The notes under the pieces are model-generated. The model was not told the DNA's origin. It searched no databases and saw nothing but the letters and a program-made list of their open reading frames with translations. DNA of 64,000 bases from positions 35,432,440 through 35,496,439 of the forward strand of contig OX485807.1 in assembly GCA_950295325.1 (NCBI GenBank), in the 5' to 3' direction. This DNA is from Polytrichum commune. Its lineage: Eukaryota; Streptophyta; Polytrichopsida; Polytrichales; Polytrichaceae. Position 1 is the stretch's first letter; the number at the start of each line of letters is the position of its first letter. Of this stretch, positions 57,190-64,000 are shown in pieces. The translations under genes and the position numbers were made by a program.

Positions 57190-60100
57190 CATGCATCCTT
57201 TAAAAATCTTTCTATCCTCTATGTATTGTTCTACAAAGGCAAGTTTGGCACTAATCATATTTTCTTCATATACAGTGTCAAAATGTGTGGAAACCTATTT
57301 TCCATGGAAAGGTTTGGTATGGAAGCTTTTGGAATTTCAAGGAATTTTGAATTTGCCAAAGTATATTTTATAGAATCAACAATGTTTTTGGGTAAAATAA
57401 TGTTGAAGACTTGCCCTTGTTCTGTTGACATCCTTGAAGAAGATGTATATGGTTCCCCTTTCATGACACTCGCTATTGACCTCTAGTCGGCCGTTTTCCG
57501 CATAGTTTAGGCATTGAAGCCACTTTGTTGATGTGCATGCCGCACAAGGCCTACGAAAGAGTTTATATGGGATCCGTTAATCTCCAATCCAATCTCCACA
57601 AACTAAGGACACAAGGTTAATGTCATTGCGAATGTATGTAGGAGGTGGGTATCCAAAACTATCACATATATAAGAAATATTCACTAACTAGGCAAAACAA
57701 AATTCCCCTTCATACCCATCGGAGGACACAAGCTTAAGTTGTCACAACATCTTTAAAACAAACCCTAGCTTCAAATGTGTTTTTGAGCCACCACATTGCT
57801 CACAACTAGTTTGGTAAGGAGTTTAGAGTAAAGCCGGGCCCATCGTGTGGATTGCAACGGTGTGGGGCTAAGACTCAAGCTTGAAGTCGAAGCAAAGGTC
57901 ACAAAGTTCTTGACCTTCGGGCTCTTGTTTTTGTGCTCCGGGTTTAAGGGAGCCACAAAGTTGTGAGGGTTGAGGTTGGAGGAGAAGGTTGAGGACAATG
58001 AAGATTTAAAGTGAAGTTGGAGGGGGGGAAATGAGGTGAATGCATTGTTAAGGGTGAGCAAGCTTGCAATTGTGGAAGTCGAGGGCAAGGTAGGGTTTAA
58101 ACCTTGGTTATTTTCTTTGTTAAGGTTGATTTAGGGTTTAGGGTCCTTGAGGGCATCTCTTGATTTTGTGGGTTAATCCTTCAAGCCACGTGAGGTTGGT
58201 CCTCGGAATTAAACGAGGTTCTTCATTCTTGAGGCAACAACAATTAATACAAAGGGTCGATGTGGAGTCGATTGAGGGTAAGTTGTGATTATTAAGTCAA
58301 TTCTTAAAGCCACATGAGGTTGGTCCTTGGATTCGAATGAGGTTCTTTCTTATTGAGGCAACGATCTCTAAGACAAGGCTAATGTAGTTTTTGAGGGCAA
58401 CTATTGACTTCTAAGTCCATCCTTTAAACCACATGAGGATGGTCCTTGGATTTGAACGAGGCTCTTATTTTCTAGGCAACAAAAGTCAATACAAGCTACA
58501 TATAGATTTTTTGAAGGCAACCTTGGAATTTGAGTTGAAAACACACAAATTAACTTGGAATTGGTTGGAAATGGGCAAATGGGCCTTGGGAACAGACGGG
58601 TACGTGGAAACTTGTTTATTCATAAGGGAACGATTGGGAACATTTATACTCATAGTTGAGTAGTTGGGATTGAGTTACGAACGCCAACAACTTCAAAATC
58701 ACTCCCTCGAATGGCTTCGTGAGGTCAACAATTGGAGGGCATGTGCTACCCAAAAACTATCACACGACACATGTTTAGCTATCCAACTAAAATTACACAT
58801 ATTGGAGCAGGCCCAATTGCCTTGGAAATCTGCATCCCACATGAAGTCTTAATACTCGAGTGACATAGTTGGAAATAACGACTAGGGCCCTACACTCGTT
58901 TTGTTGTTTCTAACCCTAGACCAACTCCAGTTTAAATAGCGGATAAGTCTATTATCATTTTAAGATAAAAATTTACAATGAAGATGCAACATTTATAAGA
59001 ACTCACAATAAAGATTTTTCTTTCACTTAGAATAATCTATATTTGTAAGCACATTCTTCAATGTCGTTGTGACACGTGTCCTTTTGGTGTTCGTTATTAA
59101 CTACGAATCTATTCAAATATAAGTTCAGTGTCCGATCAAGAGAAGAGACCACACAAGGCCCATATCCATTTGTGATGCGAAAGCCAACCCAAGAAGAAGA
59201 AGGACAAAGTGTTTTCCAAGTTACATTAAGTGCTTATGTTATTTGGTAGAAGTTTGATCATGACAACTTGAATGCTTGTTGGTATTCGCATCAAACGAGA
59301 CTTGGAAATTAGGGTGCATCGAGTTCTATGATGACCAATTCACCCACTACGGTAGATGGGTCTTAAGTGGCTCATGTTCTTAATCATACCCATAGAATGA
59401 TTGGTACGTTGCTTGGTGAGGATCAAAAGGCAAACATTATATAGACACACGTCTCAAATATAGTGGATTGCGTCTCCGTATATTAATAATTACTCTACAA
59501 TGGTGAACACAATTGGGAGGACCTTCTATATTCAGTTAAGAAATCAACTAACATGCACCTTCCGATAACTATAGCGAAATCCAGGGTGGTTTGATTTCCA
59601 ATCCAGTTTTGTGGATGTTTCGTTATAGATTTGTTAATACAACGTGAGTTTTGTTGTGTGAACCTAATCAATAGAAGTTGGAGGACATGAAACAAAGAAC
59701 CAAATAACACCCATGTACCTTATCTAATTGGATGTGGTCAAGATTGCATATAGTTCTATGTTAGGACACTATTGTATTCAAGATGTCATGTTTCACGAGG
59801 TATCTATTTGTACGATGGGTTAAGAGTTTACACTAATTTTCTCAAGCAAGCTATGAGTAGAAACTATAGTAAAGAAGTCTCATTAGTGTCGGTGGAGAAT
59901 TAGCATGGAAATAATTAACACAAGCCAATTTAAATATCTAGTCACGGGTGGGAGTAATGTGGAACCTTTATTGCCACGGTTAAGGTTATCTCAAAATTGT
60001 GACAACCATTCTAATTGATATGCATAGTAGGAATTATGATAGAATACACATAATTGATCATGATATTATTATAGTGTTTTTTATATTGTTTGTACTTTTC

Positions 60101-61753
60101 AATATTTTATCACACATACTTAATATTGTAATAGTTTGTTTTAAATTTTCATCTTATTTTAATAGCATAAATTCAAGTAATTACTACAAATTCACATATT
60201 TCCCATAAGATATAGGTATATCAGAATTATATTTATGGATTTACTTATAAAATTGAAGCAACTTAAGTATCCAAATTTGAAAATATATCTATATTTACTT
60301 AAAACACAAATCTATATTGTACATTCGAGTGTGTATCAATTTCCATGGTTTTTTCATCCACTCATATGATAACATGTGTCACTATTTTTTACCAAAATCA
60401 GATATTGTTTAATATGACCATGCACATGGCATTTATAAAACACGACTACAATCAAAATGTTGAACCCAAAATAAATAGTTGAGCCAAATACTAAACAAAT
60501 TTGAGGACAATATAATTGGTCAAGTAACCAAATAAAATGGATAACCAAGTAATCAATACAAGAGCAACGATTGCATTAAAACTCCAACTATACTCAAATT
60601 CGTATCTCTACAAAATCTTCATTATCTTCTATTTTGATATTTTTAGGATCCTCGTGAAACACTGATTTGAAGAAGCAAGGTGTTCACGAGTTGAACGGAC
60701 GATACTCTTGATTCCTTGAGAGTGTTGTTGCCTCCATTGTATATAATTTCCAAGCAATCAAGAGTTGTACGAGTATTTCAATATGTTTTATAGAGGTTTC
60801 CGTAAGTTTTATTTATTTTGTGTGTAATTTTTAATTTTTATAAATATATTTCTACTATTATACTAAAATATGTGTGTGAAAATGATCAATGTGTAGAATT
60901 TTGAATTTAACACCCATTATACACATCGACTTGAATTGAAAAATATGGAGATTGTTGAGAACAATGTATTGAACATGGCTTCCACTAATCTACTGAATAA
61001 TTGAATTGTATTAATGACAACAAAAATAAGCATGTATAAACAGATGCAAATAGGTTGCATCGGCTGTGGACATGTATCAACAAACATATGCCTTGTCTAA
61101 GTGGTAGGTAAGTAGGAGCGTGAGCATGTCAATGCAACGACTTGTAAGGTTGTAACAACTACTAAGAAGGTGATTGTGGCTATTGGGAAGGTTGCAACGA
61201 CAACTTTGGAAATGTGACAACTTTATAGAACTAGATGCAAGAAGGATTACACTAATAACCAAAGATCCTAAACTAGATCGGCCGGAGAATCCTACATTAT
61301 TCTAAACAATAAATCTCTTAAATCCGCAACCACAAGACCTCCAAGATTCAACTCCATAACCCCACAATGTACTAAGACCTTTGGCAAATATTTAAACTTT
61401 GAAGCCAAACGACTACCACCAAAGTCAAGACCTACATGCCTAAGACGACCACTTCATAGAGTTGGGAGAGGAGTGAGGAGAAGAGTAGGAAAAACATCAT
61501 AGCTTCCGACACCTTCCAAAGTTTCAAAGGATGAAGACCTTCACGTGTTCACAAAACTTGGCCACGAAGATGTTGTTTTTCTATTACTAGCAACTAGTAT
61601 TTGGAAGACCAAGAGATATACCTACTTTTTACTAGAAACCAGTGTTCGGAACACCAAGTGATATACCTAGTTGTGACTCTTGGTAGCTTTTATGTTAAAA
61701 CCTTTAATACATGAAGGAATTCATAAATATTCTCACACAAGCAATACATATGC
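57190..61753. other. Intergenic, no gene recognised
   Basis: Several frames of 60-105 codons exist, but most start at TTG or match nothing I recognise. The minus-strand Ser-rich frame at 57771-58088 has no ATG. Diverged repeats of a phrase like CACATGAGGWTGGTCCTYGGA recur at about 58185, 58313 and 58431. 59870-59990 resembles 10610-10725. From 60000 to 61000 the sequence is strongly AT-rich. Confidence 0.4.
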
Positions 61754-62430
61754 ATAATCACAATACATCATTGTATTGAAAGTGTGAAGGGCCTGCCTCA
61801 CATGTGCCCATGCAACCAACCAACAAATATTTGAGGATTAGTTACGTACATGAGGTAAATAACAACAAGACCCAATTATCGTCCATGTCACACACATTTA
61901 GTCCATTTCAAATGCATCATAGTATTTCAAATTACAACACTCATTGTAAAACTACATATAGGTGTTCAAACTTGTTCCTTGGCCATGATTGGGTCACTCC
62001 AAGTAGAATACACCCCTTGGTGATGAGTCCTCGTTTCTCTTACTTTTAGCATGTATCTACTACCCAGTGAGTATACACAAAGCTCACCACACCTCTCACT
62101 TGCGTGAATGGTAAAAGAAGGCTTTTTTTAGGGTTACGGGTTTATATTGGATTTCTTACCTATGGTATGTTTTCGTAAACCCTAATTTTACCATGTATTA
62201 GAGACATGGGTCACGTTTGTAACTATGGTTATTTTGCTTTATTCATCTACGCCCTTGTTACATCCATTTCATGGTAAGTATGATTTCTTTCCATGTATGT
62301 AAACTTATAATCTTCCAAGCCTAGAGTCATTTATTTATAAAGAGGACCGTTTCTAGGTAGATTAATGTAAGAGTTTAAAATCAAAATTTTGTGGCATGGC
62401 ATCAATCAAGAACGAGAGAGAGAGCTGATT
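61754..62430 (+). repeat. First unit of a 1.1-kb tandem duplication
   Basis: Aligns over about 670 bp with 62869-63555. Shared landmarks are CATAATCACAATACA, CCTCACATGTGCCCATGCAA, GAGGATTAGTTA, TGGTTATTTCTTACCTATGG-type phrases and a terminal GA tract (here short). Parallel frames of 72-81 codons in both units differ by substitutions and are probably not genes. Confidence 0.65.
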
Positions 62431-62868
62431 TTTTCAAAACTTTTATAAACTTCCTCTTTTCAGAGGCCAAATCCTTCAATATCTTCACCATTGCAATACA
62501 AGGGTGGGTGGGTGGGAACATCCACTAGACTCTTTCTATGTCTTTTGCATCTTCCTATTTGATAGCATAATCACATTTTGCACAAGCAAGTTACTTGCAA
62601 ATATGCCTAATTGGATGTTTTGTACCACATAATCATTTTGTGTCATAATCTATCTTGCTTTGCAATAATATGCACCTTAGTTAGAGTATTTGCTACCATG
62701 TGGTATCCACCATCAAGTGTTTGATATTGACTGTCCCATGCTTTGGAAGCTAATCATCAACCTTCTTGCTTCTTTGCAAAGTACATCTAACTAATCCACC
62801 ACATGTATGGGGTACTTACAAAGGAGATCTTCCTAGTAACCTCAACCAATAAAAGTGCATAAAATGTC
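62431..62868. other. Spacer between the two duplicated units
   Basis: AT-rich sequence that is part of the roughly 1115-bp period. No gene recognised. Confidence 0.4.
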
Positions 62869-63509
62869 ATAATCACAATACACCACTGCATTGAATGTGT
62901 GAAGGGCATGCCTCACATGTGCCCATGCAACCAAGCAACAAATAATTGAGGATTAGTTATGTACACAAGGTAAATAACAACATGACCCAATTGTTATCCA
63001 TGTCGCACACACATAATCCATTTCAAATGCACCAAAGTATTTCAAAATACAACACTCATTGTAAAACAACACATGGGTGTTCAAACATGTTCCTTGCCCA
63101 TGATTGGGTTACTCCAAATAGAATACTCCTCTTGGTGATGAGCCCTAGTTTCTCTTACTCTTAGCACGTATCTATTACCCTAATGTGTATACACAAGGTC
63201 CGCTGCACCTCTCACTTGTGTGAATGGTAAAAAAACAGTATTTTTTAGGGTTAAGGGTTTATATTGGATTTCTTACCTATGGTAAGTTCTCGTAGCCCTA
63301 TTTTTACCATAGATTAGAGACGTGGGTCATGTCTATTACCTTCGGTCACTTTACCCAGTCCATCTACATCTTTGTTACATCCACTTCATGGTAAGTATGA
63401 TTTCTTTCCATGTATGTAGATTTAGGATCCTCTGAGTTTATAATCATATGTTTTTATAAAGATGGTCATTGTTAGAAGCATAAAATTGAAACTTTTTGTG
63501 TAACATGGC

Positions 63510-63555
<46 letters not shown>
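62869..63555 (+). repeat. Second unit of the 1.1-kb tandem duplication, ending in (GA)n
   Basis: Diverged copy of 61754-62430. Its GA tract has expanded to about 20 dinucleotides at 63513-63551, whereas the first unit has only a few. Confidence 0.65.
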
Positions 63556-63556
<1 letters not shown>

Positions 63557-64000
63557 GGTCGGTGAGACTAAGAAATGCTTCACCGGTTGATTGAAGTTGC
63601 AAACGTAAAGGCCAAGAATGATGTTTCTTTTGAGCAACCACCTCTACCCGACCAAAACATTGTACGCGTTTACATTATAATATGACAATATAAGACACGT
63701 AGTTGCTTGAAGTTTTGTGTGAACAATCATAACTCCACAACAATATCATCCATATAATTAGATCCACCATCAAAATTACATATCATCTTTCATAAGATAT
63801 TGATTTGGGATGAATTTTTTAAAACAGTTTTGTGTATATTTCACTTTTGCCTTTGGGGATCAATAAAGAATACCAAAATCATAGTTTCATCTTTCTTTGA
63901 GAGACTTTACGGACAATTCTAACATGGAGCTAACACGGATTATTGGGAAGGGCTTATGGAAAACATGCCAGGTCTTTTGGGGTCCACGGAGTAAAGACAA
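63556..64000. other. Right edge, nothing recognised
   Basis: AT-rich sequence to the end of the window without a supported gene. Confidence 0.4.

Noticed and set aside
57226-57486. 86-codon plus-strand frame
   Set aside because: It starts at TTG, shows no recognised motif and overlaps an equally long frame.
57771-58088. Minus-strand Ser-rich frame resembling a transit peptide
   Set aside because: It begins at TTG with no upstream ATG in frame, and no recognisable mature domain follows.
58130-58142. Telomere-associated sequence (TTTAGGG words)
   Set aside because: Only one or two interrupted repeats occur here and near 28-33 kb, far too few for a telomeric tract.
1-64000. tRNA, rRNA or other structured RNA genes
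   Set aside because: I saw no convincing internal promoter boxes with cloverleaf pairing or rRNA-like sequence; a covariance-model scan would be decisive.

Overview
The window looks like a nuclear contig of a land plant, most likely a moss. Genes carry GT-AG introns and plant-type proteins, the DNA is AT-rich with many transposon remains, and TTTAGGG-type motifs are scattered through it. The best lineage clue is a protein kinase fused to an NB-ARC domain at the left edge, an architecture described from mosses (the kinase-NBS-LRR or PNL class). No database search was possible, so the species is not identified.

Three host genes are supported. (1) 1-2237, minus strand: the 5' part of a kinase-NB-ARC immune receptor gene that runs off the left edge. 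(2) 38964-39407, plus strand: an intact 147-residue MAPEG protein of the microsomal glutathione S-transferase 3 type, with an uninterrupted coding region and a probable intron in the 5' leader. (3) 44396-53125, minus strand: a complete 21-exon gene for a dynamin-related protein 3 (mitochondrial and peroxisomal fission GTPase, about 862 residues). I resolved every splice junction of this gene by eye.

The remainder is mostly transposon-derived. The centre (21.6-36.3 kb) is a nest. Two long solo LTRs of one family (family 2, ends TGTRAGCC...GGCTNACA) lie at 21669-24446 and 25341-36257, and a third copy is at 14831-17002. Each of the two in the nest was later hit by a 973-bp solo LTR of a second family (family 1, TGTCGC...GCGACA): 22532-23504 and 26149-27121. 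The right-hand family 2 LTR was also split by an 8126-bp DNA transposon at 27368-35493. Subtracting the insertions leaves about 1.80 kb for both interrupted LTRs, and the outer 5-bp target duplication GTTGA matches exactly, so the reconstruction is self-consistent.

The 8.1-kb transposon is the main discovery candidate. It has 15-bp terminal inverted repeats (CYCGGGGGGARCACT), a perfect 8-bp target duplication (CCAACAGC), a leader of five tandem repeats, and a very large transposase-like reading frame. That frame has BED-like zinc fingers and D...D...H...E motifs reminiscent of the P-element/THAP9 RNase H fold. It continues through two -1 frame changes into a C-terminal domain, and a second, unrecognised 168-residue gene follows. 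A 265-bp element at 20968-21232 has the same ends and its own perfect 8-bp duplication, so it looks like a non-autonomous derivative.

Smaller elements include a Tourist/Harbinger-like MITE nested in another TIR element (12.57-13.73 kb), CACTA-ended MITEs (8.1 and 11.2 kb), a long foldback (17.9-18.4 kb), a decayed hAT transposase (41.86-43.15 kb), degenerate tandem copies of the DRP3 upstream region (55.0-56.8 kb), a hairpin MITE (57.0 kb), and a 1.1-kb tandem duplication at the right edge. Long stretches at 2.3-8.1, 18.4-20.9, 36.3-37.7 and 57.2-61.7 kb show no recognisable gene.
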